DNA from: Phalacrocorax aristotelis
Lineage: Eukaryota > Chordata > Aves > Suliformes > Phalacrocoracidae
Assembly: GCF_949628215.1 (NCBI RefSeq)
Contig: NC_134277.1
Span: 111,493,463-111,557,462, forward strand
DNA length: 64,000 nt
Reading direction: 5' to 3'
Shown: positions 35,201 through 50,200 of the stretch, piece by piece
How positions within the stretch are numbered: position 1 is the first letter of the stretch
How the letters are laid out: the number at the start of each line of letters is the position of its first letter
The notes under the pieces: generated by a model
Database searches by the model: none
Seen by the model: only the letters and a program-made list of their open reading frames with translations
Told to the model about the DNA's origin: nothing
Translations under genes and position numbers: made by a program

Positions 35201-38200
35201 GATGAAGCCCAAAAGTAGCCTCAACCATGCTGAAGGTAAATACCCTCAGCTATCCAAGGCAAGGCTAGTATTTTATTACTGATGCGACGCTTTGATCAGG
35301 GCCGATAGAGGGTAGGATTATATGTAGCGAGTTTGTTTAGCATTGTCTTTACTCAGTCACAAGTCCCATAGGCATTGGAGGCAGTTCCACCTGAATAAAT
35401 CCTGGTGCCAAGGTGTGGGTGGAGGCCAGGGCAGAGGTCTGCCAGCTGCATGGCAGATGTCTCTTACAAAGAACAGATATTTCCTTCAAGGAGGGCAAGA
35501 CCAAACTACCGTTGATATTGAACTTATGGCCCAGTGCTGCACCCACTCATGCCAGCAGCAGATTTCCTGCTACCCTGCAGGGAGGTGAGCTTTAAACCTT
35601 CGGGGCTTCATAAAGAAGCCCATGCTCCGGGCAGTGGCGTTTCACCTTGCATGGGTGAAACCTAGCAGCAGTCATCCCAATGAAGAGCCGAACTTCAGTT
35701 TAGGAGAGGCTGTTGGCTGTGTAACTGCTTGGCGCTTGGTTCTCTGACCTCTTCCAAGATGGGGCATTGAGTAAGGACCGAGCTGTAGCATGACAGAGGA
35801 CCTCAGTGCTGGGCCAGTCAGGCTTGGAGGACTTTCTTTTTAGCTGTCCCATCTAAACATACTTTGGTTCACTCTTCAGGATCTTTCACACTCTGAAACA
35901 TTCATTTCGCATCTCTTTGAAAGCTATACCTTGGAAACTCTGTATGCACAAGGAAGGCAACAGATACATGTGAAAGGAAATCATTGTCCTGTCTGCTTCC
36001 ATGGCCATAAAACCCAGCTTTCCTTTCCCGACCCTTTTGTTTGTAGTAGCTAATTTAGGTCCCAATCCTGCGACGAGTCTTTGAAGTTTCAAGCGCAGGG
36101 AAAACATTGGTAAACACAGAGCGCGGCTTAGTAACAGGACATTATATTCTCCATGGCAATTACGTAAGTTTGCACTGTAGCTAAAAGCCTGTCATGGGCG
36201 TTATCTAACACTATCCCACATCAAGAAAGAGTGTAATCCAAATGTCTCTTTATTTAATTGTGCAGGGCAACTGCCCAGATAAGGAGAGCTATAAACTTAA
36301 TGCAGCCAATTATTCTTTATCTGTTGTAAGGTTTTTTGAGTTTCAGACAAGTTCTAACTTGAAAAGAGTTTGCTGCAAAAATAAAGCACAAACGTTAAAA
36401 CATTTCTATCAGAGATGAAACCATCCCACATTTTGAACTCGTACTATCACTCCAGGTTGTTTTAATTCGTAATAAAACAGTGCTCTTCTGGATTTGCATT
36501 GCTATAAATGACAGAAAAAATGAAGTGGTTCCTGCTGAGAAATCCCAATCTAAATCCAGTTTTGAATTCTATTTAGGTATTCTCCCATTTAGCAAAGGGT
36601 GAACCTGCTGAATGCCTAGTAGCTTTGAGTTTGGTTTGAAGCGCTACACTTGGACATGTCTGAAGCTATGGTTTAGATTCTGGGAGAGGTGTTCATTAAA
36701 CTGATTAAATCTAAACAGTTTAAGATTTAATATTATTTGAGCTATTCTTTTGCAGGCTGGCATAGCTGAGAACAGAATTTGGCCGGGGTGTTTAGGCACG
36801 GTTTAAATTGTAAGAATTTGTGTTCAAGCTCAACTCTACTTATTATCTGTTTTGCAATTGTACATTATTTGCATACTGTTTTTCAGAAAACCAAAACATT
36901 TGCTCTAGAAGCTCACAGTTTTTTTGCAGAAATGTTGGTGGAGAGCTTCGTCATAGCCATTTTTGAAACACGTTTGGGTAACAGGCTGCCAACAGATTGC
37001 CCTTTTAAGATTTGTATTTTACTCGCAGCTATGCGCAGAAATCTTTGAAGAACTTGAAAGTAACCTATCTCCCCTTAACAATTACTTTTATCTTGAATCG
37101 TTGTTCCCACATCAGATACAGGTTTATAGGTGAACCTGAGAGCCAGAAGTCCTCTGTCTGGTGCAGTGTGTGCTCCTATCCACGTTTTGCTGGGGTGGCA
37201 GCTGTGCAGACCTCCACTTTCCCACTCAGGTGGATATAGCATCTGCCCCTTTCAAGTGTGATCTGTGAGGGCCTGGGCAGAGATCCCCAGCTAGCTGTAG
37301 CACCTCTTAATCTATTTTTGGTTAGTTTGATGCTAAAGCTGTGATCTACACATTTGTTTTGCTTAGGTTTTGTAGCTGGCATTTCTGGTGGATTCTGGAA
37401 TTTTCCTTTCCCTTTGGACTTGCTCCTGGGCAAAACAGCCGCCATGGGGTGGGTGATACAATCTTATGACCTCTGGTTGTCGTGTAGCTAAAGTGAAAAC
37501 CAACCAGAGGTTTCACAGAATTATTGCTATTAGCCTCATGCAAAGATTGGTTTTGTTTGAAGTCTGTAAAACTTTTGAGTCATAACATGGTAGATTTTAT
37601 TTATTTATTTGTTTTTAACAAGTGGGTAGGATTCCTTAATAACACACAAATATTTAAAAGTCAGTCAGAGAGAGTCTGAGATACTCTCAGCTGAGTCTGA
37701 GACACTTACTTACATGGCTTGTCGTGGAGGTACTGAAGCCTACCATCTGTCTGTGCTGTAGAGAATAGCAGACTTGGATCTTTTTGAATGAAAGTAGTGG
37801 CTCCAACTATGTTGCAATAGCATCGAGGCTCCAAAGCAGGCTTTTAAAGAGCTATGAAATTCTTTTCCCGGTTTCATGAAAGCACATTTTAACCTTGAGC
37901 CTTCCAGCAATTCCCCATTTAACGTGGCCAAATGGACCTTTTAAAATTAGTGACATCATCCCTGCAGGACCTCGGTTTTGCAGAACACCTCATTGTGCAC
38001 TGCCAAGGGTGGAGAAGGGGGACACTGCGCTGCCTCTGAGCACCTGCTGCAAGGAGAAGCACAGGAAGAGGGTGTCCGGTTTAATGCCCTGTGTGGGAAG
38101 CGTATCACCGGTCTTGTGTTTGATCTTAAGAAGGAACTAGAGGAAGTTATGGCACCTTTGTACGGTAGTCATATCTACAGGCATATGTCAGGAAATATAA

Positions 38201-41200
38201 AAGCATTGAAATGATTACTCGTCAAGGAAGGAGCCTGTGCTAAATTATTTCCTTGCCCCAGCAACACAAATATATGTAAAGGTCCCATCGCTGCCTTTTA
38301 ATTTTATACCGTAATTCATATTCTGATAGTCACGTCCTGTTTATGTGATGTTGCCTAGCACATGTGTGTTTTCTACATCCCTTCTCCTGTCTCTGCAGCC
38401 TATGTTAAATTCTCATGCCTGTCATGATTACCTAAGCTTGTTCCTGCCCTCATTTTCACAGCTGGATGGACAGAATCCGGAACAAGTACCCACTCCGCAG
38501 GTACAGATCTCTAGACCTATCAATGCAAATCCCCCTTCTGTCTGTCATTTGCAAGTTGCAGACAGAACTACATGCATGTGCCAGGGAGAGCTGGGACCCC
38601 CTTGCTTTTGAGCTATATCAAAGAAAAGACACTGTGTAATACCACATAGTTTGACTCCTTTTGAAAACCCCTTCTTTTCAGTATTTACTCCAGGGAATAA
38701 TTGGGAATGTATAATGTGGTTACTGCATTTTCTCCTTTGATAAGTGCACATACAAGATGGTATCCTCCCACAGAAAGATTTTTGCTTGGAGAAATTAAAT
38801 GCCTAAGAATGTTTAAATGAATAAATCGTTCATTTTTAAGTGCGTCTGTCTTCATGAATCATATGACACAAGCTAGGCAAAATACAACTTCTTAAAAGCA
38901 AATGGAATAATAAATATGCCTTGGAAATAGTCACTTGAACCATTTCAAAACCTCCTCTTGATGGCGGATTTCAAACACTTAACAACGTCAAGTGGAAGTG
39001 TAAATTTTCAAAGGCTGTTTCAGTGTGAGATAATTTGTCTGCAGGAGACATCCTGACAGCTATGTTTCTGTTGAAAGTTAGTACTGATGGCTACAGCCTC
39101 TACTGGGTACCTTGGAGTAGGTGTTGCTTTCTGACCCAAAAGATGCTCTGAGCCCATGGACAGGAGTGCTCGCTCCATTTCAAAATGAGGTGCTGAAGTA
39201 ATGTGGGCTTTTTGAGTGTGTGGAGACTTAGAGATGGAAAAGGGTGTTAGAAGGCAAGCTCTCAGTCACTAGCTGTGATTTGTAATAACAAAAATAAATA
39301 TACTGGTAAGCTTACCTGTACCTGGCTGAACTTTTTCTCCTGGCAGGGTGAAGGCCTGTGATATCTGTCCCATAACCACAAGGTTTCAGATAAACCAAGT
39401 AAGCCCAAGTTTTTGAGAGTGTCAAGTGCTGCTCCAGGTGAGGTGGGCTGCAGGCAAAGCACAGCACAGAGCTGCTGTGCAGAGATGCTGGCTTCAGCCC
39501 AGGAGGCTGTGCCATGAAGCACTCACCCTATCTAGTAAATCCTGCCTCTCTAAAGATGTAGTCAGCTCAAGCGGAGAGTCACCCTGCTGTGGCCATACCA
39601 TTTCTAAAGCAGCCGTACCGTTTCTGGCTGCAGAACGGGAGTCGTTTGGCGCTAACGTGAGTGACTCTGCTTGCCGATGTAGAAATACCTGAGAATCCTT
39701 GACTTCCAGAAAGGGAGAAGTATTGACTCTCTGGAAATCAGGCTCCTTTAAGGGCATCTCAGACGACGTGCTCAAATATCAAAGCACCCTAGTATTTATT
39801 ACCCTTTAGAAAGTAAAGCCATAAATTCTCATTCAGATGGAAGAATTATTTGTAACCTTCCACAAAGCTACCAGATTTTCCAGTAAAGACTTTGTGAGGT
39901 TGTATTCATTAATCTCATTAAATCCTGAGATCATTCAGTGGTGAGCACAGTTTATGTTCAAGTATTTATTGTATTCTTTCTGATCATTCTTTACCCTGCC
40001 TACTGGATAAGTGCTTCCTTTTGTTTAGCTTAGGAATTGCTATTTTTAAATGGTTGGCATGTATTTATATTTTTAGCAATGCTATTTTCCCAGGTGTTAT
40101 CCAAGTTTCTTCTGGAAGATCTAAGATCTAGCCAACATAATGAATCACTGACACTGTTTTCTTTTTGCAATAGGAAATGGCAAAGGTTTGAAACAGTGTC
40201 TACCTAAAAACAGATAATACTAATTTTTCTTGTAATTTCTTTAGTGATTTTGTGCGCTGCCCAAGGATATGCCTAAGCGTTAGATGGGGCCTGGGGAAGA
40301 ATGAGTTGGATCCTGCATTAGGCGGCTCAGTGAGGTGTAGGGTTGCACCATGCACTGGTGATCCTGAAAAGCCTCGTTCCTGAGCTGGGTCAGCCAAAAG
40401 GGCACCAGAAATGATGAGGATGAATCCTAGACCCTGCCCCTGGGAGCACATGTTAGCGAGATACCCCTCTCCCAGGATGGCCACCCCGACTTCCCGGGCG
40501 CACAACCAGTGCCTCCACCCCACCCCATATTCGTTTTCTAGCCCACTGTTCTTAATTTCCTTCTGGCAAAGCAGTACGGTTTCCAACCCATTATATAAGG
40601 TTCATGTGTTTCACCTCTTAACCTCTAGATGTGTGTTTTTCTTTTGATCTATGTTTTCCAACATATCTAAGCAGGCAGTGCCTAAAAGAGTAAAGACGCA
40701 TTCCTTCTGAAGCTACGTACTCATTTTGTTCAATTAATATTGTGTAGAGAGAGCACTGGTGGGTTTTGTATGTATACATTAGTAGAAACCAAAATTACTG
40801 TGTGCTGGAGATAAAATTAGCTTTTGAAATTCTTTTTCCCCTTTAAAATAAAAATAGCAGAATCTGCCTTTAATTGACCACCTCAGTCATCACAGAGGCT
40901 TCCTGTGTGCAGAGGCTTTGCTTTTAATATCTGTTTTCCCTTGGCTTTAAAGAGTAGTCTTTATTTGCAAGTTTATTATAGAAGCGTTCAAATTAGAGGC
41001 GGGCTGAAACCACAGGGTTTATGTCCGGTTCTGGATGCAACTTTCCAAAAACCACGATCCAGGTTTTTGATTGTCCTGACCGGAGATTACAGAGGTGTCT
41101 ATAAAATTCAGGTTCAAAGCCCCATCTCCTGGGTGTGGGAACGCAACATTTTGGTTCAAGCCCTTCTCCCCAGTGTATTTCATAAAGCAAATTAATTTAG

Positions 41201-44200
41201 TGGACTGTTAGTGGGCTGGAAGAGAGGAAGAGCTTCCCTTTTTTTTTTTCAGGTAAGAAAAGAAATGTAAACACTACTTTCCTAGACACACGACATTGCG
41301 AACAAGTGTCATTCAACACAAGACGTTCACAACCTCCTTTATCGTGTTGAAGCCCTTCTCAGCAGGGTCTCATGATAATTTACACTTTTCTATGACAGGG
41401 CTGGGAGAAGGTTCTGCTCTTCTTCACCCGGACAGCAGGTCTCACCCTCGGTCCTTGGAGAAGAGTGCATGGAGGGCTTTCAAGGAGTCACAGTGTCATC
41501 ATATGCTGAAACACCTTCACAATGGAGCCCGGATCACTGTGCAGATGCCTCCCAACATTGAGGGACACTGGGTCTCTACTGGGTAAGGAAAGATAAAACA
41601 AGTTGCTTGAGTGATATATGTGGAAGAGAAGGGGGGAAGGATGAATATTCCCACTTTAAGCAGCAGGGAAATATTTTCTTTAGTATGGTGGTGCTCTAAA
41701 TTCCAGATGCTTTCTATATGTTTATGCATAAAAAGAGAAGGAGCGGCGTTATGTACAATAGAATAGCGTGTTATAAAGCTGTCTTGACAAATTGATTTAT
41801 AGTCTGGATTTTAAACAACATGCTGTGAAATATCTTTAAATCTCTCTTTGAATAGGAAGGAGCCCAAGTTGCCAAAATGGATGCTTATTCAAACATAACA
41901 TTGTACTATCTTTGACTACATGCAGTAGATCCATTGAATGGGTCCTTGTTTTCAGAGCATGTGTCTAGCACAGGTTTTATTAGCAGAAGAAATTAAGAAG
42001 GTGTATTTCACCAGTTCTATTAACATGTATACATGGTGACTTGTAATTCAGAGAGCTATTTTGCTTTCTGTGTCTCAGCAGGCAATATTCACATGCTTAT
42101 TTGAAGTGACTTGTAGTAGGAAAGACTGGGGTATTTTAACAGAAAGGAGTGTGCTTATGTTAAGCAATGCGGGTGTGACAAGGGGGACAAGTCTGAAGGC
42201 ACAAAAGGACTTTCTACAGGAAGTGGAATTTAACTGCCACTTACACCTTCAGGAAAAAAAAACAAAAAAACAAAAAAACAAAGAAACAGCACAATATCTG
42301 AATATTGCATGGTCCAAATTCAAGCCAAACAGAAGTTAGTTTTGCATTAATGGTCAGAAGTTTGCATTAACTGCCACCTCTGTTGAAAGTTTGAGTGGAA
42401 AAGCTGAGGACACAATCCTGCACATCCCCTGAGGATGCTCCACTGAGAAGCTTTTACAGCACCATAGAAGCCAGTTCTTTGTACTGTTCTGTGGACGTTT
42501 GGCATTTCACTTTCTGATGTTATCAGTCCTTTTGCTAAATCTACCATGCAAAAGAGAAGAATAGATGTTTACTATGCTCCTACTTTTTTCATAGAAGAAT
42601 TGAGTCACATGGTGGTCCCTAGGCAAAAAGGAAAAGTGAAACATGACTCAAAGTATTTAAACCTACAAAGATAAAGCCCTTAGTTAGATATGATGACCAT
42701 GAAGCAGTATATTAATAACAGCATAACAGCAGGGGAAATTGTTGGTTAATTGGCAGGCCACAGATGCCAAGTTCCTACTTAGCCTCATTTATGCCAGGGG
42801 GACATTAGCATCCCAAGTGTCTCTGTGGACCCATGCAGGTTTGGTCAGTCTTGTTACCTGTAGTGTACGTGATGTGCCACCTTGCTAAAATTTCGTTTCC
42901 ATCACTTTCTGTCTTCCCACAGCTGCGAAGTTAGAGCAGGCCCAGAGTTCGTCACAAGATCTTACAGGTTCTACCACAATAATACATTTAAGGCCTATCA
43001 GTTTTATTACGGTGGCAATCGATGCACAAACCCTATCTACACATTAGTTATACGTGGCAAAATACGTCTCCGCCAAGCATCCTGGATCATCCGAGGGGGT
43101 ACTGAAGCTGATTATCAGCTACGCAACATACAGATCATATGCCACAACGAAGCAATAGCCAAAAAATTAAGTGAGTTGGTGAACCATACATGTCCTGGAT
43201 TTATACAAGAAGATAGTCCCTGGGAGCAGGATGTGAGCTACGATTTGCTGAGAGAAGAGAATGGCTGTGAATGCACCAAAGCTCTGAATTTTGCCATGCA
43301 CGAACTCCAGCTGATCCGTGTGGAGAAGCAGTACCTGCACCACAATTTAGACCACCTTGTGGAGGAGCTATTTCTCGGAGACATTCATACCGATGCTACT
43401 CAGAGGAGGTACTATCGGCCCTCTAGTTACCAACCTCCTCTTCAAAATGCCAAGGTACGTGCGTGTGTATATATGCCTCCTTTTTAAGATACTAGTGACA
43501 AAGCCGTCAGCTTTTCTGAGTCAGTGCACTAATGTAACCTAAAATGTAGATGTGGTTCTAAAATAAGAGGTGGATTGCACCCCTACAGATGATGCAGCCA
43601 ATTAAAAAAAGGTCACATAGCATATTTCATGAGAATAGTAACTCTTCTGTGGTTTATGAGACTTCATCAAATGTGCAAAAAGTAGTCTGAACTAAGGTCA
43701 ATAAAGGCCACTCTGAAGATGGAATCAAAGACTTTTATGCAGAGGTGGAGGTGGTTGGCTCACGGCCATAGGCTAGCAGCCGAGAAGAGAGGAAGTTTGA
43801 TACAGGACTGAAAAAGGACTAGAGAAACAGGTATCAGTAGATGCTTGTGTAGCTGCGGGAGTGCCAGAGAGAGAGGAAATCAAATTGTATTGGCCTATGG
43901 AAGTTGGGTGATCCATAACCTGAAGAGAAAAAGAGGAAATTGGAAGGTAGGCACATGAAAGGGGCAGCATGAAGGGGAAAAAAAACCTGATGGGCTGTGC
44001 AGGTAATGGATCCAGACACAGGCACACATATTAATGAAATTAAAAACAGGTGAATTTTGAATGGGGCTCTAATTCCATTTGATAATTCATTTTTCAAAGG
44101 GGTCTCAAAGTGCTCTCAGTTTCACTGGGAACTGATCAACCTGAGTAAGTTAAATAAAAGTCGGACAGGAAGAGTAGACACTGATGGCCTGTAGCAGGAG

Positions 44201-47200
44201 GGCTGTCTATAGATCTTTCCCAGTGACGTTTCAAAGGCAGGAGGTGGTTGGAACCACATTGCCGGCTGCTGCTGCTGCCACTGTTCTCCAGCTGGGCACT
44301 GCCGCAGCATCACTTCCAGCTATCAGGTTATCACCATTTTTGATCATCTCATTGTAACCAATTCAAAAACCAGCTACAGCTTATCAGTAATAGCAGGAAA
44401 CAACAACAGGGGAAAGGAGACATTTGATGAGAAAGCCTTGGCTTTCTCTTCCGTTCAAAACCGTCCGCCCTGGGTCGCATCTGTCTCCTGTGAACATCAA
44501 AGTTCAGTGGTTCAGGACTTTACGTGATCTGTCTTCCTTCGTTTTAACAGCCTGGCCCAGGGATAATTATAATCCACAGTCAACTGTCTCTCTGTATGAA
44601 ATATGCTGTCATTTCTGTCATTCTTATGCTCTTTTCAAGTGACCAGGGACAAATTTGTATTTTCTTTTTAAACATGTCTTCCAAAAATGGAGTTTCAGCA
44701 GCTGCAGACGAACAACAGCATATTCCTCCTCCAAATTTTCCTTTTCTTTAATTAATTCAAACAAGCACATTGACTTTCTCTTTGCTTATTTGGGAGTGAG
44801 GGTTCTTTCCTAAATCTTCCTTGCAGATATCTGAGGTACAAATTATCTGACATGAGCTATTTGTTGTATCTGTTCCAGAAAATATGGTAGATCTTTTTCT
44901 GACCCTATGAAACAGAGACAAAAATCTTAATTTAATTCACCCTAGCTGATTATTTTTTCTGGTCAAGTCTAGCTGTCTTATTATGAGCTGATAGATAACA
45001 TAGTAAGTGCTTACACTTCCACCTTGTAGTAATTTCATTACCATCAGAATGATCAAGTGTACTGTCAATCAGCTTTATAAAAATAAGATTCTTTTGTCCA
45101 GATCTGCTGTAATTTTAGGACATACTGGTAACAATTTTCCTGCTGGTCTTTTCTGCTACTGTCGTATCACTTTTACCCTCTAAACTATAATGTCTCTAAA
45201 ATATAATGCTCAAATTGAATGGATCAAATCTTGCATAAAAGGTCTCTTTCTTGAGCTGCGTTAGCTAAATAAAATGTGAAGCACTGAAAACTCACATTTA
45301 GGTTCACAAAGTCCATTATCTCAGGCATGATCCAATCAATTCTGACCTGAGTGGGTGATATCTCTATGTGGAAGATAAGAGCCGCATCAGCCTGGCTGCC
45401 TGGGTCACCCTGCACACCGTTATCCCACAGTTCCACGTGTCCGGACAGGCAGATCCTGCCGGGGGGTACCCACGTGCTCCGATGATTGGGAAGGGTCTGC
45501 CACGTGGCTCCCAGGGGAGGCTTCCATATCATATATTTACAAGAACTGGGGGAGATGCAAAGCAAACAAGCCAACTAGTTATCCATTGGTATTCATGAAG
45601 TACAGTGCTTCCAAATAGGATTTTTCATAGCCAGGTCTTGGCAGAGTCTGAATCTCGAGGCTGAATTTATGACACTGGAAGCCCATTCGTAAGAGTACTG
45701 TTGGCTACAGAAAGTGCTGTTACTGTAGAAAGCACAGGTTAGCTCTGAGTACACCAAAATATGTACAGATTCCAGCTCTCCCTGATGAAACCACTGTAGT
45801 TTAATAAATGGGGGCCCCAGGTCCTGACTTGCAGGCCACTGTACGTCTCCCAGTTTGGCCAGTTATGACTTCTGGAGAGTTACAGTACCTCTGTTGCTCC
45901 TCCAACCGTTGCCTGCAAGGCCTGCTTGGCTCCCACAATGTATGTATACAGCATGTGGATTGCTGGGACACCGGTCTCAGCTGAAGCCTTCAATGGCAAA
46001 AGATGTGTAGGTTTATCACAAGTTTAAAGAGTGCAGCAACAGCACAGCTTCTCTTTATGTTTTTTGGTAGGTTCCTCTTGCTCAGATTTGATGTGAGATT
46101 TCTTTTTTCTCAAGAGAAGTTGGGCCAGCTGGTACTGGGCTTTCAGCGTGATATGAAAAACTGTACCCCTAAAAATGAGCCTTTGCCTCAGCTGCCATGA
46201 AAGACTTCTGGGTGTGGGTTTGTACCTAACCGTGAAGTTCTCTATACCAACAGGTTCGCAACCTGGCTGTCTGACCTAGTGTTTGCCAAATGTAGGAAGA
46301 ATAGTAACAGAGATGCTTTTTTTTTTTTTTTTTTTAAAGTCCGGGCAAACATACCGCTGAAAGGTTATAACCCTTCCTCTTTGAACTCTTTTCCTTTTCT
46401 AATTGTTGCTCCACTGGGATCCAGCCGAAAATGAGTTTAAATGCTAAATTGAGTTTAAAACTACAAGTCACAGACTCCTCTGGAAACTGGACACCATGAA
46501 TAAATAGAAACGTTAAATCAACTTGTTTTTTTAAGGTTTCTACAGTCATACCAAGAGGTTGGGGAGGCCAGGAAATTGCTCCTGAAGTGAATCAGGTGTA
46601 TTGTGTGGAATCTTTCATTTAAGGCTTTTTTCATTTCCTTTTTATTTATTTTTATTTTAAACTTATAAAGGCCTGCCTAAAATAAGTTAAGAGGATTCAC
46701 ATTTTGAGTTAAATTTATAGTTAAGCCTCTATATAGAAGAAAGTTCCACCCAGCTCAAGAGTTTACACAGCCTGTAAGTTCGATGTGGTAGCCACATTCA
46801 TTACTTATGTGGTTGAAATGAATGGTAATTAAAAGCAAATGATTGCTGGATATGTTAGGAATGCCAAAGCCACATGATCAGGACTTTAAACAAATAGAAT
46901 TGGACCTTCTCCAGATTCCTGCAGCGATTTCACCACAGGATGGTAAATCAAAAGGGCTGTCCAAAAACCAGACAGCTTTATGCTGAGCTACAAATCAATA
47001 AATTCACAGATTACCATATCTCAAGTGTTCATACAAAATCAGGGAGCTTTTAAAAATATATAATATGTCATCTCTTAAGGCTTTACAAATTCTCATAGAT
47101 AAGATCATACCTTACACGAATTCCTCCTGTAAAATATGTGGAAGTTCCTGAGAGCAGCTGATGAATATGTCACTGTATCGATTTATCTCAGCAGTCCTCT

Positions 47201-50200
47201 AGCCTTGCTCAAGAAACCAAATAGAACTTGCTGATGAGAAGGGCTGAACAACTTTGATGTCTCTTGACATTGTGAATTTATCAAGGGATTCAAGCTATTG
47301 CACATGCAGCTCCTTTAGCCAGCATGGAAGAGCATACGGGTGAACTGCCTGGCCATCGTCGCACGTGTTATACAAAACATTCCCGATCAGGACAGCACCA
47401 AGATGCTCATTGGTCATAAAATCACACCTTATTTACAAAGGCATATAGGGACTTGTAGCGTGAAGGAAGGCTTGAGTGCAGTATTCATTCAGTATGCAGA
47501 AGGACAGAAGATGTTTTCAGAGATATCTGCTCTAAAACTACAGGAAATGTGTACAACAGCGATACTGGGACACTTATTTTGCCTCAGCAAAAACTAATTG
47601 CCTCAGCAGTAGTGCTTTGTAAACAAAGAACTCCTTGTGCTATTTTATCATCTGACAGAGTAATGGGAACGATCAGAGCAGGGCTGTGATGACCGGTCAT
47701 TCTTGTTAGATCATTATTTAGGAATAAGGCTGGAGTGGTCTGGAACATCACAAGAAGCCTAAAATGTGCTAGGATAACCTTCCTTTTGCCTTTGCCATGC
47801 TCAAAATTTGCTGGCCACACACTTTCATTATGACATTTTCCCTTGAAAACACAATTCCAATAGACTGATTCCCTGTTACAAGTCTATTCACCACTGGGAG
47901 CTGACTTCCAGCAGGACCTGGCATTTGCAGTTAATACAGATTTAATGTACGGAGACTGGTGCTTGGGCTTCCCTTTAGCAAGGTGGTGAAAGAACAAAGT
48001 GTGCAAAATTTTTCATCCTTTTCAAAATTTGAGTCTTCATCTCTTTGAAACTCAGTGACTTCGTCTATAGGGGAATGCAAGGTACTTGAGGACTTCCCAG
48101 GAAAACGCGAGTGTAAGTTAATAAATAGATGTTAAACATGTGAAGTGCCTCAGAGAAATATGTAAAACATTATCTCAACCAAAAAGTTTAATTTTGGAGG
48201 ACAAAACCCCTTTGTTTGCCAGAGTAGTGCCACTAGACTTCTAGTTCAAACCAACACTTGAAGGGTTTCTTTTGTTCATTATTACTTGCAAAAGACTCTT
48301 GGTTAGGGAAATTATGAGGGGAGCAAAGAAAGAACATTCAGAAGAATGTTTAAATAGGTTAATTCCAGGTTTATGAACAATAACAGTGCATGCGATGCAC
48401 GGCAGAGATAAGAAGAAGCAAACAGCTTCTAGCTGAGGCTGGTCCTTGCTGCGCTCCGCAGCGCTGTTGGCTGTGGCCGGGCAGAAGAGTGTTCCTTTGA
48501 AGGTGACGGTCTGCACTTACTGCCTACACCAGCATTAGTGCCAGGCAAGGGCTGAAGCAAAAGGGTGCTTTTCGCTCTCTGTGTGAACCTTCAAAAGCTA
48601 AGCATTGCTTTTAAACCCTATTCATCTTTGTTAACCATCACTGTCTGTTCTGCAACTGCAGTAAAAGCCTTCCCCAACACAAACACAGTATCATGGATCA
48701 AAATTAACTATTTAGCCTAGCAAAATAAAACATGGACCTTCAGATAGATATGTATCTAAACTACTGACACCTTCCTTGCTGTTGGCATCTAACCACGATT
48801 GCTTCATCTTTTGTAGGAGGGGAGGGAGGGCTCACTAGTAATACTGCTACGTGGTTCAGAGAGCTATATAGGTTGCTTTTTAAAGGCGTAATAAACACAT
48901 AAGGCAGCTTTATTTTGGAATATTCTGTTCCTCAAGATGGACATTCAAGCTGTCCCTTTGGGTTTTCCAGGAATTTTTTGTTGCTACTTCCCAAAATACT
49001 CATGTCACCATACATTAATATAATTTTAATGGGATAGATGACATGCAAGCACATTCATCTGAGAAAAAGGCCAGTTTTCTCTTTGTTCTTGTCTTTTGCC
49101 CAGACAAAAGTAGTTTATATCAGAAAAGAACAACCACAAGACTTTTGTATTTCAAGTTGGTTGTGTTTATTTCAGTTTTATGCTGGGTTGTGCAACAGAG
49201 TCAACATCATAGATCAGACAATTGTGTAATGGTAGCGCCTTTGGATTCCTTCACTATCTTTCCCTTCATGGGAGCAGTTAATAAAAACCATTCCTCAATA
49301 TCTTAAAATATATGGTACGCATTTGTAGATAAATCTGAACCTATCTCCACCCTCCTTCCTGTTTGTTCCCCAGCAAAAGAAATCCCAAACTGACAACCCT
49401 GCAAAGGAGTTACCACTCTCTCCAGCATTTCACTTGCTTCAAGATTTTTAATTAAAGTTTTAAATCTTCACTATTCTTCATTCCTTTTGGCAGGCTGAAT
49501 TATAACTGTGTCAGCCGTGCTTGTCAACTCCCCAGAGCCAGCCTAATGCACATTAGCCAACTCAGCTTCATATGAGGTCATGGAAAGCCTGCAAGTTATC
49601 ACTTTTGCGGTGCAGAGAGATTGTAGCCATTTGTTAAAGCGTTGTCTTGGTCTGCAGTTATCTAGAGCGGTGGAGGAGCGGAGCTTGATACTATACTGAG
49701 CAATTCATAAAAGAGTCCTTTCTGTGGACTCAGCTCCTTGGCAATGCGAGGCAAAGCCATCCAACATTTTTTGTTGCGTTGGAAGCATTTCCTTGCATTG
49801 ACATTCTCCCAAGGGTTTCCCTTTGTACTACTCCTGGGAGCACTCAGTTACTAACACTAAAACCTGGCACCTGGTTTTCTCAGGTGATGAGGTTCAAAGC
49901 ATCGTGACCAGGCATGCCTCATTCCAGTCCCATCTAGCCCTGCCTGTGACACACAGTATTCAGGAGGGTGTGAGAGATCATTGCTAAGTGCGTCTTTCCT
50001 TTCCCCTCTTCTTCAGTACTTTCGCTCATGGTAACATGTGCATTCACATGTCAGGGGTTTCCCACCCCAACTTCTGTGACTGTCGGACCCTGCAAGACCT
50101 CAGGCCACCGGTTAGGTCTGTACTGCATGCTTTGTTCAGGCCTGAGCCTGCGCTTGAGGAAACCTGGCACCTGGTCCCTCATCGCATGCCTCCCTGCAAT

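Larger units (their letters stand above)
32218..41398 (+). other. APCDD1: APCDD1 intron 1 (9181 bp)
   Basis: The intron runs GT (32218) to AG (41398). Its first 70 bases are strongly G-rich (32224-32285). It contains an L2/CR1-like tail (33336-33442), an A16 tract preceded by AATAAA (34385-34420) and two neighbouring short hairpins (35603-35661). The rest is unremarkable AT-rich sequence with no exon I can recognise on either strand. Confidence 0.9.

Noticed and set aside
37978..38214. 78-codon frame preceded by TTTTGCAG in intron 1
   Set aside because: No known protein and no in-frame relation to APCDD1; a cryptic acceptor alone is weak evidence.
43455..43487. Extension of APCDD1 exon 3 past 43454
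   Set aside because: The frame continues 10 codons into GTACGT intron sequence; exon 4 joins exactly at 43454 and restores the family sequence.
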